A stretch of DNA of 64,000 bases from Fasciola hepatica (lineage: Eukaryota; Platyhelminthes; Trematoda; Plagiorchiida; Fasciolidae), in NCBI GenBank assembly GCA_948099385.1, contig CANUEZ040000165.1, positions 3,670,501 through 3,734,500 on the forward strand, read 5' to 3'. Numbering within the stretch: the first letter of the stretch is position 1; the number at the start of each line of letters is the position of its first letter. A model generated the notes under the pieces. That model was not told where the DNA came from. It made no database searches and saw only the letters and a list, made by a program, of their open reading frames with translations. Of this stretch, positions 18,771-30,035 are shown piece by piece. Made by a program: the position numbers and the translations under genes.

Positions 18771-21700
18771 CATTTTGTGAGCTTTATATGCAATTTTAGC
18801 ATTTATGATCGCCTTGTCAAAACGGAAAAACCCGAAGGAATATGACACTCGTGTATTTTGTTACAGATGGATGCCCTCCATCATCTCCAGAGATAATAAA
18901 TCCCCAGAGTTGCCCTTCAAAAACTTCTTTTCATTGTAAATGGGTGGGGTTTCGAACAAATGGTCTACAGGTTTACTCGGAAATTACATGACGATCCTTC
19001 CCATTATTGGCCTATTCGACACACAGTCTGGTCCCATAAGCCATTTTATTCTCACTGCCACAATATGTTCAGCTCTCCTACTCATGAATGAGCGCAACAG
19101 ATGGATAATTCAGTCTGGTTGAGTAGATCATCAGTTTATTACCATATTGTTATGGATTCTTTGTAGTTCGAATATGATGGTACATTTAGACAATTGCTTT
19201 TTGACTGATGTGCATGCTTCCAAGCCTGAATAAAACACAGGAATGAAAGCGAATAGGCAACAATCATTGTTCCTGATACAAATCATTGTTGCGATTGTGG
19301 ATAAAAACTCAAAAAAATATTTGCAACAAACCTTTTGTCCACAGTGTGACTTCTAGGTTGCTCATCAGAATGTATTTATGTCCATTTTAATCACTGTCAT
19401 TATTACAGTGCAAGAGTACAACCAATTTATTTTCGCCTTTTTATCACCAAGCGGAACGAATGATATGGGTTGAAGTTTCAGCCAAGGCAAACAGTAGCCA
19501 TCCTCGAAGGAAATAGACTAGCTACTTCAAGGGCAACAACCATAGACGTATCCTTCATCCTATTCATCTCATATAGCCTCTTTCTGAGCAATCTGGAAAT
19601 CCACGTCGGTACACTAGTCAAAATTTTCTACATATTGACCTAGAATGACTGTGAATGAAAATCCTTGTTTCAGGACAAAGAATTGAATGCGCGAAAACGG
19701 AAAATTACCAAAAGTAATTTGCTGCTTGACGTTGTATTTTAATTATTTAAATCAACTACCGTTGGCAGCTTCTGTCTGTGAAAAAGCAGTGTCAACTTTT
19801 GGAAATTGAGGGGAAATAAATTAGTTCATTGTTCGTATGGATATGGAACAACAAACGAAAGAGTGGTGAAAAAAGTCTAAGTCTGATCACACATGTCTAG
19901 CAGCGAAAAGTTGTTTATATTTCAAGAGCCTTCAAAACGGATCAAGCCATTAACGCTGAGCATCACCCATGGAGTCTGTTATTTCAGCTGAACATTTTAC
20001 CGTTGAACAATTACCAGTAGAATTATTTTGGACTTCCTCAGGAAAGTAGTTAGTTGCAAAAGTTTGAAACATTTTCCATCTGAAGAACATATACTATTAT
20101 TATCAGAATATGTAGTCAATTCATTAGTGGCACAATCTGCATTCATATCTGCCTTCAATGGAAACCATTTTCTATGATTTCTAGGAAGATGATTGAAAAC
20201 AGACCCACCAACCATCGATTGATCTGGAAACTATTGATACCGCAGAAATTCCGTTTGCCTTCCATTCATTGTAATTTACAACAAATTTGATTATTCATTT
20301 CAATATTTTATCACTTCTCTCCTTATTCAAAAGTACGCATCATTTAACGCAACATGATCATTTGCATATTCGAGAAGAACCTAGAAAGCTGGTTCTTTGA
20401 TATGAATTTGAGAGTTCTAACAGTTCAGGATAGTGAGTGATCACACACAAGTCAATGCACCCTACGGAAAACTGTTACCGATCACAACAGTACTCGAACC
20501 TGCAACTTCAGAACAATTCGAACTTAGTATCTCGAATGAAAACAAACCTACTTTTATAAAGAATCCATGTGAACTGAATTTCACCCATCTTTTGAATCTC
20601 TCGGAATTCACTGGGACTCGTTACAAGAATAAGTGGGCAGTGAATACAGATTTAGTCTTCCTAAGCAAAACCAAATTGTCTGGGGTTGCTCACTATCTAA
20701 CTGTTTTGTTCACTTATTGATAAAGGCTAGGTATCATAGAAGAGATTGCTCCTGAAAGCAAAATACCTTGTCTAAAATGTAAGTGCCTTGACGGACTGTC
20801 ATATATGAAACAGCCTTTTGAATCTACGCTCGAATGTGTCTAGATCGTAATAGAGAATAAATGGATAGATAGATATAGGGATATTGCGCACATCCCCGTT
20901 ATTTGTAAGGAATCAAATGCTAAAACCAACAGTGCCACAGATTAGGGTCATCACTCTGTGTGGTGAGCTTCTCGATTGTGAACGGACTTTTCGAACTTCA
21001 GACAGTGCGAGGCCACAGCAAAAGTTATGAAAAAAACAATCACACGGAAGAGGTAGAGTGGCGAACCACCAAACAATGTGCTATTTATTGCAGAGTGGAG
21101 GTCAGTTCCAAGTATCCAGTGAAACGGATGGATTTCCGTTGAACATAGTCGAGGAGAGATAATGAACATAGTGAAGCCGTGCTCTTAAACTGGCTGTATT
21201 ATTCAGTATTGAGACGCATTCTGAGAGGAAGTAAAAACACTTCAGACATGAAGTGGAACAAATTATCCTCATTGATGCTCTCGAGACAAGACCAGTTACG
21301 CGTAACTAAGTACTTGAAGGATTAGAGAATAAAGTTCAAAATAACTGAGAAAGATACGGAAGTAATAGTAGTTGGATCAAAACTGAATGCTCGAGAATAA
21401 AATTCCCGTTTCTGGGGACTTATACTGGCTTGCAACTTTCATAATAATAAAAGATGCATTGTTGTGCGAATCCTAGGCGATGATCCGACCAAATCAGATC
21501 TCGGTAATATACGAACATTGAAATGATCACGAGAATTGATATGTGATGAGAATAGGGAAGACAAGCAGAAGAGATGGAAGCAAAGCGAAGAGTCAATGAT
21601 GATGATTTAAGCAAGAACGGTTTGGGGGATAACAAATTATTAGGGAACGCTAACAGCAATGTGGTATGCATTGTCCCTTCGCTTAGGAATCTCAGTGTTG

Positions 21701-24700
21701 GAATTTGAGTTCAGGTGAAAATGCAAGCATTACTGTTGCACGGCTCAATGCCGTCGAATGTATCAAACGGGACCGTTGCAGTTCACCACCAATATTCATC
21801 ACAGATCACATATGTGAGTTGCATGTCTATTAATCTGCAGTGAACGTTTCGCTTCGAAATACATGCTTGTGTGCACTCTTCAGTGCTTGGCGTTCTAGGT
21901 AGGCTGAGTGCATTTTGTCAACTACAATTTCCACAAATTAAGAGCCTGTACCTGCACTCACCTCTTATGATGGGCTGTGAAAGTTGTTCAGTGGATTTCA
22001 GTGCTTTGAAAGCTAATCTGCACCTCTAGGTTGCTTTGAACAAGCGGTTATATCGGAAAAGTGGAGGCAAGTTTAGCCCTAGTTGCTTACAAACACGGTT
22101 TGAACAGAACTCTTTTCCACGGGGCCCGCAAGATTCTCACTCTTGATCAATTTGAAACGAAAGAGAATTTATTGTTTAAACCGTTCTGTTCAATGGATAT
22201 GTGGAAAAGTTCAATGCGTCTTACAGCTATTCACTACTTACAACGGACCTCATTGTAGAAAGTTTAGGGAAAGCAAGTCATCACATTTGCTCCTTTCCAA
22301 ATTTGACCGTATTTTCAATCATATACGTCCTAATCTCAGCCCCGTCGTAAGTTGGATGTATGCGGCAACTCAATTACGCAAAATGCAGACAACTGGATGA
22401 TTAGGATTCAGTGGTCACTGATGGTCTTAGTGCTCCCAACGCCTCACATTTTGTTTGCAAGTTCACTCGCTTTTTCGGGGACTCTCTCATAGGAATGAAA
22501 GAAAGATGTCTTACTCAAAGCGAGACTGAACACATCTTAAAATGAGTTCTGTGTTCAATAACTCATATACAGCGCACACGAGAATTTCCAGAAAACATTT
22601 TCAGCGTAATCTATTGTGGAGCCTCTGAGTACAGCAAATCAGTCGGTTGACATGACTTGGTCACCCAAAGTACGGTTGCCCAACCAGAATTCAAAAGTAC
22701 TACAGTTTAGTGGGGCTATACTGCCCGAGGTGGAAAAATTCCTACTTCCGCACAGAAACAGTTGGTAAAAGTAATAGACCTTGTCTGATATTGGCCACAC
22801 AACCCCAGAAAAATCGTCGACTCATTTGGAATGAACACTTTCTTCATTTTTTCCGCTGTATATTCCATGCACATATAAACTGACAGTTTACATATGTAAT
22901 CTTCAAGGGTAAACAAGTTGCTTGCACCTTGCCGTGGAAGTTTCCCTTCTGTTCTTATTGATAGAAAGGTAAAATCAGTTGTATTGAACCATCAGTGTCT
23001 GTAGACTCACTACGACATCCATCTTCGTGTGAAGTGGCTGGTCTGCAAGTTTCCAGTGCATATGATTTTGCCTTACAATTGCAAATTCTGATCACTCCGC
23101 TTTGAAGATTGTCGACGACTTTCTTTATTATATCACGAACCTTCCCACAAGTGTGCTCGCATTTGTTGAGAATACTTCACGGGTCACGACAAGGCTCGTC
23201 ATCATGCGCTTGAAATGGGCAGTAATGCTTTTTAACAAAGGTAAACAATCTACAGCACCTTCGGCGACTTGCATAGTATTTGTGCTTGCCTGCCCATCTT
23301 CATTGCAGTGGACATTTCGCGGTTCTCTGTTGTGACTGAAAGGCGCGAAATATTGACCAGCCTAGCATTGAGTGTGTGGATATAAAATGTTGGACATCAG
23401 CGCTCGTTTCATTTGGACCATCCGACCTCGCGGTTGGGGCCCAAAGGATTATGATTTTCAGACATTGCTCATAACCAAAACATTGGTCCAAAATGCGTGA
23501 AGCGCCCAGAAAAAAATAACAGGTTCGAATACTGTTCAAAAACCTTCGAAGCTGTCCAAGGTGACGAATCCAGAATAAAATTTGCTTACTTGGACAATAA
23601 CAACTCGAGCTCCATTCCAGCCATCGCCGGTCGTTTTCCCATTTGACAGACCTTCATTGGTCTCGGCCGCTTGCTACGTGTTGTATTGTATTTCATTGTA
23701 CTGCGGACTTTACAAAATTACCAAACTCATATTTCAGCCAAATAAAAATGAACTGAAAAAGTATTCGGAGAATATTTTGTTGGTTTATATTAAACTCATC
23801 ATCGTGTTTTTCATGCATAGCATTGACAACATGCTTGAACTCGGATCAGGTTTTGGTAACACTGACTAAACAAAACTCTCCTCAGATGATACTGCAACAG
23901 TGTTTGTCAAACCTCTATACAACGAATAACTTTATACTCCCATTGCCATACCTCGGTTTTGAGTTCTTCGAATTCATTTATAATAATGAAAACAATAACA
24001 TCTCTCAGGTTCGATGAGACCACGTTTGCCACCGAACTGTTGGTGGAATATTGACAAAATCATTGTTCAATTAGGTAAAACAAATGCCTAAATCACTTTG
24101 TGCATTTCATCCGGTGTCCATAACTAGAGCGAAATTAGTTATTATTTCACCTTTGACGATGTGCTTTGTTAGAAAATAATTCAATCTCACTGTGTGCTTT
24201 CGAAGCGTGCAAATCACTTTGAACGGTAGTTGAATTTTTTACCGATTCATTCACGCGGATCAGGTGAACTCAATCGAGAGTTCACGTTCATATTGAATAT
24301 AAAAGTGTGCCGTGCGAAATTTCGAATAGAAATGGTCGAACATTTATCGGGAATAAACCTGATGATTATTTCCATGGTCCGAGTTATTCGTCTATTTTAT
24401 TGTCAAACGAATGGTTCGATGTTCGTTCACATAGCCGCGCATTGTGTTCGGTGAAGAAGTTACATTTCTACTGATTACATTTGATAAACACAAGATTACA
24501 TTAAAAATGCAGGTTCATCACACGAGGATAAAGAAAATTAGCAATAAACTTGACTCAGAAGTTGAATCAGCTTACAGCACACAATATCCGTCTCAAAGAA
24601 ATATGAGCCGGTCCTACCAAAAATGACAAGTCCAACAGAATGAGGTATGAAAAGTGGTTTCGAACCAAATTACACTTTATTCGGAACGACTGCGAGACGG

Positions 24701-25139
24701 AAATTCGACTTGGGAACGCAGGAGACCTGTGCGTTGTGAGCACTAGCAAGCCCAATGACAAATGTCTTTGATTACGACTCCGCTTTTCATATGTCAGTGT
24801 TCTTTCTCGCACAAAACAACTTTTTTTCTTTTTGGTTCTATGTCTTCAGTCAACATTCATGTGAAAAATCCATATACATTACGGATCAGCAAATGTTCTG
24901 CCTCAGAAAACAAAACATCACCTAGTCAAGCTAATGTTTGACAATTTCATAGCCATTTATCGGACTGACTATCCTATTTTATTTGACTCTCGCATAACAT
25001 ACGACCTACTCCAGAGAAGTGAGTAATGAGCATGGGACCAATTTTACACCTTCTTCCACATTTGTGTCTTCGAACTGAGCAAAAGACGTTCAATTTCAAT
25101 CAAACTTCAGATCATTACATTCTCCGGTCCGAATGTGAG
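18771..25139. other. Anonymous sequence, no gene recognised
   Basis: Frames up to 95 codons occur on both strands with no recognised motif. A lone plus-strand B-box-like GGTTCGAATAC near 23,522 has no convincing A-box at normal distance. No transposon protein was detected. Confidence 0.4.
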
Positions 25140-26923
25140 TAGGATGACTATCTGCCTGGGTACGTGTTGACTGCTATATGAGGAAGAGCCGCTGAAGCAA
25201 GCTTGGATAAGCAAAATCCAAGGATGTACCAGTAGAGGAAGGACAACGAAGTACCCACCAGACAATGGGATAGTAACTTGAGATTAGTAGTTTAAAAGGG
25301 GCCATCGATCAGTCGGATGGCCTCTGGTTTCGTGCGGCTAAGAGGAGCAAGAGAAACCAATGGAGCTACACCCCAAAAGTGACTGTTTTATCCAAATGCG
25401 GAACGGATTCCAGCTTTGTACTGCAAAAGATAAGCCGGTATGAAGGAGCTGCTGGGTGAAATTAAAAACCAACCTTTGCGCATCACGAGAAGTGAGCTGG
25501 AATATGAAAGTAGACCGGCAATAAGAAGTTATGGATAAGACAAGAAAGGAATCTATGGAATGCAGTACAATCGAATCAAGGAATAAGTGTGGCAGTAACG
25601 AATGTTGTTCCAAATAAATTAAGAGACATCAAATATAACATGACTGTGGTAGCCATAGGAGGTGTGTTAGAGATCGGATTCTGAAAATATACTAATTTCA
25701 CCTTGGTTAGGATCAATGTTGATGTTCGCATGGCGATGAGTGCGATGAGAAAGGGAAGAATGGAGGGCGACGACCTTGGAGGAAGAATGAACTAATTTGA
25801 ATGTAGTCGATCGAAGAACACAAACATATAAAATAGAATGGGCGCAGGTATGAACGTTGAGGAATGCCAGCATTTACGGGAAACGGCTGGGACAGAACCC
25901 TTTTGAACTCGGACGAAGAGAGTTCGCTCAGTGAGGAAGCTTGAGGTCCACAACAACAGAGTGGGAAAGAATCCGGAAGTGGACACTTTCGCTATAGAGC
26001 TTCTAGCCCAACTCGGTCGAAAGCTTTAGAAATGACCAGCAAGAGAGTGTGTAATTCTCCTTGATTGCAAATGTATTCGACGAGGAGTGTCGGACGAGAA
26101 CTGGCAGATCAGCGGTGGAACAAATCGGAATCTGTTTTGGCCAATGCTCAGCAATCCTCCGTGTCTGAGAAATGTATGCAGTTGGGCGGAAATGACAGTT
26201 TGGAACACTTTCGAAATAATAAGTGAGGCCAATTGGACGATCTTTATTCGGGTCGAAAAACCCAGTGTATTTGATAATGAGAAATATCATGGGAAGGATC
26301 TAGGGCATCAGAAAAGCACAGTTGGAGAGAAAGAGAGATAGAAACGGTTGATAAACAGACAAAGAGACAGACAGATAGATAGAGAGACAAATAGACAGGC
26401 AGGCAGTTAGGTAGGCAGACAGGTAGATGGATAGACAGGCAGATGTGCAGACAGATATACAGAGAGACAGACAAACAGAAGGGACAGCATAGATGAGGGG
26501 GCCGACTCCGGGACACACGACTTGGGGTTGATGGATAGCATACAATCCGGACCGGGTGATATGCATACGTTCAGAGAATGCAGTGCTTGACAGATGGATC
26601 TTCTTGGTGGTAATATGAAGTAGAAAAAGCGAAATGGATGGAAGATGAGAAACCGGAGGAGCAGAATATTAAGTCACAGTGGAGGTAAAGGCAAACAGGA
26701 AAGGGAAATCCTCAGCTTTCTCGTGTGGTTCACAAACACGATCACCAGAGGAGTTGCAGTTGAAAGAGAAATGAGAAAGTTGTAATTTGCAGGAGAATGA
26801 TTGGGAACGGGACTCCAATGGTCGGCTAGTGGGAGCAAATGAGAGTAATTGTTCGGCTTCGTAACGGATAGAGCTTTCTTTGGCTCTCTGTATTATTGAC
26901 AAGCATCTGTTCTCAGCTTGCAC
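25140..26923 (-). mobile_element. Jockey-like non-LTR retrotransposon ORF2 relic
   Basis: Minus-strand frames give, in order, a pre-RT linker (about 26,923-26,669, with CEPHEKAEDFPFLFA where relatives have an EKAELFASLFA-like block), RT fingers (about 26,290-26,026, with ISKVFQTVISAQLHTFL and a following GLLSIGQ), palm motif A as KAFDRVG (about 26,006-26,030), the stretch after motif C (ALHSSLSHRTHRHANINID near 25,700-25,760), and a C-terminal part (25,613-25,140, with SRDAQRLVF and HETRGHPTDRWPLLNY). The aspartates expected at motif C (ADD) are replaced by KVV, and frames shift repeatedly, so the element is dead. A GACA/GATA array separates linker from RT. The upstream endonuclease was not located. 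Superfamily is more certain than clade. Confidence 0.75.
26325..26480. repeat. Degenerate GACA/GATA tetranucleotide array
   Basis: About 155 bp of GACA, GATA and GGCA units with point changes on the plus strand. It gives Cys/Leu/Ser-rich artefact frames on the minus strand. It lies between the linker and RT fingers of the non-LTR relic, where part of the coding sequence should be, so it expanded in or was inserted into the dead element. Confidence 0.9.
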
Positions 26924-27370
26924 GAAGCGGTGGTGGGAGTTGGTATGGTGCGAGTGGGGCCAACCCCGAAATGCTGAATAGATGGATCACTGAAAATGAG
27001 TCGACAGTTTGGGTGCTGCGAAACGATGAATGGAGATAAAATATCCCTAAGCAAAATGATTACAGCTAAGGTTATGTGAGGATAAATCTGTCACGAATTA
27101 TTTGGCCGAAATGTCAATAGTTGATGCATGGATGCCACCAGCACCAAGAATGTGGAAAACGTTTTCTGTATCGAAAATGTGGCCACTATCCTTTTTCTTG
27201 ACATCCCTGGTGGCGAATTTCAATTAAATAAGCAACAGTGAACCTAAATAGGAATCGTAATTACCTAATAATCTCACATGATATGACTCATTGTTAGCAG
27301 TGGTTGGTGGCGTTTCATTGACAAATGGTTCATTAGGTAGTACCAAAGCTTAGCTCACTAATAAATTCCG
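26924..27370. other. Probable upstream flank of the non-LTR relic
   Basis: Minus-strand translation up to about 27,000 still has a Pro/Thr-rich stretch that could continue the linker, but no endonuclease motif was found. The rest shows no recognisable feature. Confidence 0.3.
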
Positions 27371-27499
27371 TGGAAGCAATCTACTGCTGTTTGGTCCGTG
27401 TTAGGAATGATTAGTAGTACAAATCCTCCTAACCCCCACTGGCACTCGAACCTGGAGTAACCGATTGGGAATCGAATACTGAACATCCAGACTATCCGG
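27371..27499 (-). mobile_element. tRNA-headed SINE with hammerhead-like body, copy B
   Basis: On the minus strand it has a tRNA-like head with an A-box-like GATAGTCTGGATG (about 27,485-27,497), then CGATTCCCAATCG, a B-box GGTTCGAGTGCC (about 27,441-27,452), a G-rich linker and a decayed hammerhead body (27,376-27,420). In the body the core boxes are CTAATCA and CAAAC, so both are mutated, but stem II (TCC with GGA) is better kept than in copy A. It ends in GCTTCCA as copy A does. Head and spacing match copy I at 44 kb. Confidence 0.7.
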
Positions 27500-27953
27500 A
27501 GTGGCCCTCAATGGTTTGTTCAATTTTGCCACCAAATAATGAAGCACACTTGTGAATTATGAACGGTGATAACCTATTGACCCCAATGTGATCGGCTCGT
27601 ATGATGGACGTTTCTACCATAGTTGCCTAAGAGAAACGAAGGAATGCCGGTAAACAAAATGCTGAGCATGGTGTCTTTGAATGTGAGCAGTAAGCGATCG
27701 GCAAATTTCAGTTGACTGTGTTTCAAACCAGTATAGCTGAGACCCTGGAAAAGGATGGGCCTGAACTCAGTTCCACGCACTCGGTGATTTCATCATACTA
27801 AATCATCCAAGTGCTTGCCTGATGCTGAAGCAGCTGCTAGTAACCTGTTATGGTCGGTTCCGTGCTCACGGTCTATGGATGATAATCAGTCGTGTTAGTA
27901 GCTAACAATCCCAGCTTATTACTTACAACCACGAATCTTTCTGCTCCCACTGA

Positions 27954-27956
<3 letters not shown>

Positions 27957-28041
<85 letters not shown>
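27957..28041. repeat. (TA)n microsatellite, about 42 units
   Basis: An uninterrupted AT dinucleotide array. The Tyr-Ile reading frame through it is an artefact. Confidence 0.97.
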
Positions 28042-28044
<3 letters not shown>

Positions 28045-28516
28045 GAGCTTCACCAGAAGTGCACGTGACTTGCATGTTCACCAGGAGAAACATTCGACAA
28101 AAATGTACGTGACACGGTGACTTGGTTACCGAAACAAGCATAATGGAACCAAATGAAAGCACATAACCACGAACACATTTTTGGCCTATGTTATTGTTCG
28201 CATAAGGTCAGTTTGACATGCACAATCATTAAACTATGTCCCCTGCAATATCTGCAAAATGAGTACGTCAGTTGAGTTATTTATTATTATGATGCACCTG
28301 TACACTCCTCGTCCACGGAGCCGACCTCAAGAAATATATGCAAATGTAGTACGCAGTATCAGAGCTTGAATCACCATCAGAACTATTGAAGAAGTGCGCA
28401 TGTATTTTGTCGTATGTCGGAAGCATATGATTTATTGTGAAACAAGGAGTCCCCTTTATCCAATTCATGGGAACAGAAGGATGACAAATTTGGAAATACA
28501 GACATTTCGTTTACTG

Positions 28517-28866
28517 TTGTCCACCGAGTAACTAGAACATTCCAATTTATATAGCACACAATGAGAGAAATTCCATAGCACAATGGGGTAGATTGAAAGT
28601 TAATACAGTGCATTCAGTAGGGGGAGCGAATGGTCTGTTCGGTTAGTGCCAGAGCAAACAAGCATTGTGTCAACCGTTGTTGTGCACAAGGCGCCCACCG
28701 GTGTTTCATGTTGAGCATTGCTTCACCAAATGCTAACAACTTCGATTTAGGATTGCTCAATAGCACTACGATGTATTTGGTCAGGTCAATCTTGTGACTT
28801 GATGCAGTTAAGTGTTTCGGAGTTGAAGAAGCCCAGGATTTGAAGGCACTTCACCGAGGCCGCATT
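28517..28866 (-). mobile_element. Penelope-like element 3' end, left inverted copy
   Basis: Minus-strand translation gives the C-terminal part of a Penelope-like ORF: KHLTASSHKIDLTKY, LLAFGEAMLNMKHRWAP and a stop at 28,613-28,615, followed by about 95 bp of 3' UTR. The segment is the reverse complement of 29,685-30,035 with only about five differences noticed in the inner 330 bp. Homology stops at both edges: GGTGGACAA on the outer side, and a more diverged stretch around CAATGCGG on the inner side. It lacks the part of the GIY-YIG domain present in the right copy. The minus-strand coding frame has a stop just upstream, so it is not functional. Confidence 0.75.
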
Positions 28867-29469
28867 GGATTAGGTTTGGCAGCTCTTCTCAAATCATTAT
28901 CCCCAATGTGTTGAAAACGTGTGAGAACTTGGCCAGGGTAATGGTGCAGAAAACCAAGTCGAATACAATGAAAAGCTTTGAGGGCAGTATGTGGAAAGTG
29001 CATGAAAGTTCACCACTCCCCAAAGACACACTTGCATACAACCACAATCTTTTTGTTTGCTAGTTAACCAAGGCGCAGTGTGAAGTGCTCTCATTGGGAA
29101 CAAAATTCAAAGTACTACGTAGGGAAAAGGATCACTTACAACGCGTGTTCATTTTGAGAACCTCTGAGACCAGTTTGAGGATCTGGTGCCAAAGTCTTCT
29201 GAAAAAGCCGGTTGGTTCAAAGCAAAACTGGTTGATATCTTAGAGTAACAACTATCCGCACCCTTACGCGAATCGTGTTGTTTATAGTCAGAAAATCTAA
29301 CGGCTGTTAAACAACTCAAACAGATTAACAGCTGGTTGTTCCCCTAACCTCATAGAAAGTCAATCACAGCAATTAGGGTCGGGAAGAAGCACGTTTTTAT
29401 CATTTTACCACCTGAAATTGACCATGTATTTACCCAAATAAGTCTTAATCTAAATCCAGTCATAAGATT
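28867..29469. other. Spacer between inverted Penelope copies
   Basis: No recognisable protein or repeat was found in this stretch, which separates the two inverted arms. A 68-codon minus-strand frame here has no motif and does not continue the left copy convincingly. Confidence 0.4.
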
Positions 29470-30035
29470 TTGTACACAACGTGGCAAATGCGTCTGTTAC
29501 TGACCGCCAACTGGTTCACCTTCAAAAACTACTCAGACAGTTTTGTTGATCCCAAAATCTCACATGTTGTTCATCAGTTCACTTGCAGCTGCGATAAAGC
29601 AAACACTGGAAAAAACGAATCGCTGCTCGGCTTAGCGATTGTCAGACAACAAACCTCATTGGTTGACAAAACAAATGACACAACTCAGTGCGGTCGTGGT
29701 GAATGACGTCAAATCTTGGAGTTCTTCAATTCCGAAACACTTCACTGCATCAAGTCACAAGATTGACCTGACCAAATACATCGCAGTGCTATTGAGCAAT
29801 CCTAAATCGAAGTTGTTAGCATTTGGTGAAGCAATGCTCAACATGAAACACCGGTGGGCGCCTTGTGCACAACAACGGTTGACACAATGTTTGTTTGCTC
29901 TGGCACTAACCGAACAGACCATTCGCTCCCCCTACTGAATGCACTGTATTAACTTTCAATCTACCCCATTGTGCTATGGAATTTCTCTCATTGTGTGCTA
30001 TATAAATTGGAATGTTCTAGTTACGCGGTGGACAA
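29470..30035 (+). mobile_element. Penelope-like element GIY-YIG and 3' end, right inverted copy
   Basis: Two overlapping plus-strand frames (29,470-29,706 and 29,639-29,938) cover the C-terminal region of a Penelope-like element. First comes VVHQFTCSCDKANTGKNESL, matching the start of the GIY-YIG endonuclease (relatives read Y-x-F-x-C-x-C then Y-I-G-R-T). Here YIGRT has become NTGKN, so the nuclease core is damaged. After a frameshift comes KHFTASSHKIDLTKY and LLAFGEAMLNMKHRWAP, with a stop at 29,936-29,938 and the 3' UTR. The RT domain is absent upstream, so the copy is 5'-truncated. It is head-to-head with the left copy, the 3' ends pointing outward. Confidence 0.75.

Noticed and set aside
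23515..23535. tRNA gene or SINE on the plus strand
   Set aside because: A single B-box-like GGTTCGAATAC without an A-box at tRNA spacing and without acceptor-stem pairing.
26244..26566. Two Cys/Leu/Ser-rich minus-strand frames
   Set aside because: They translate the GACA/GATA array and carry no independent coding signal.
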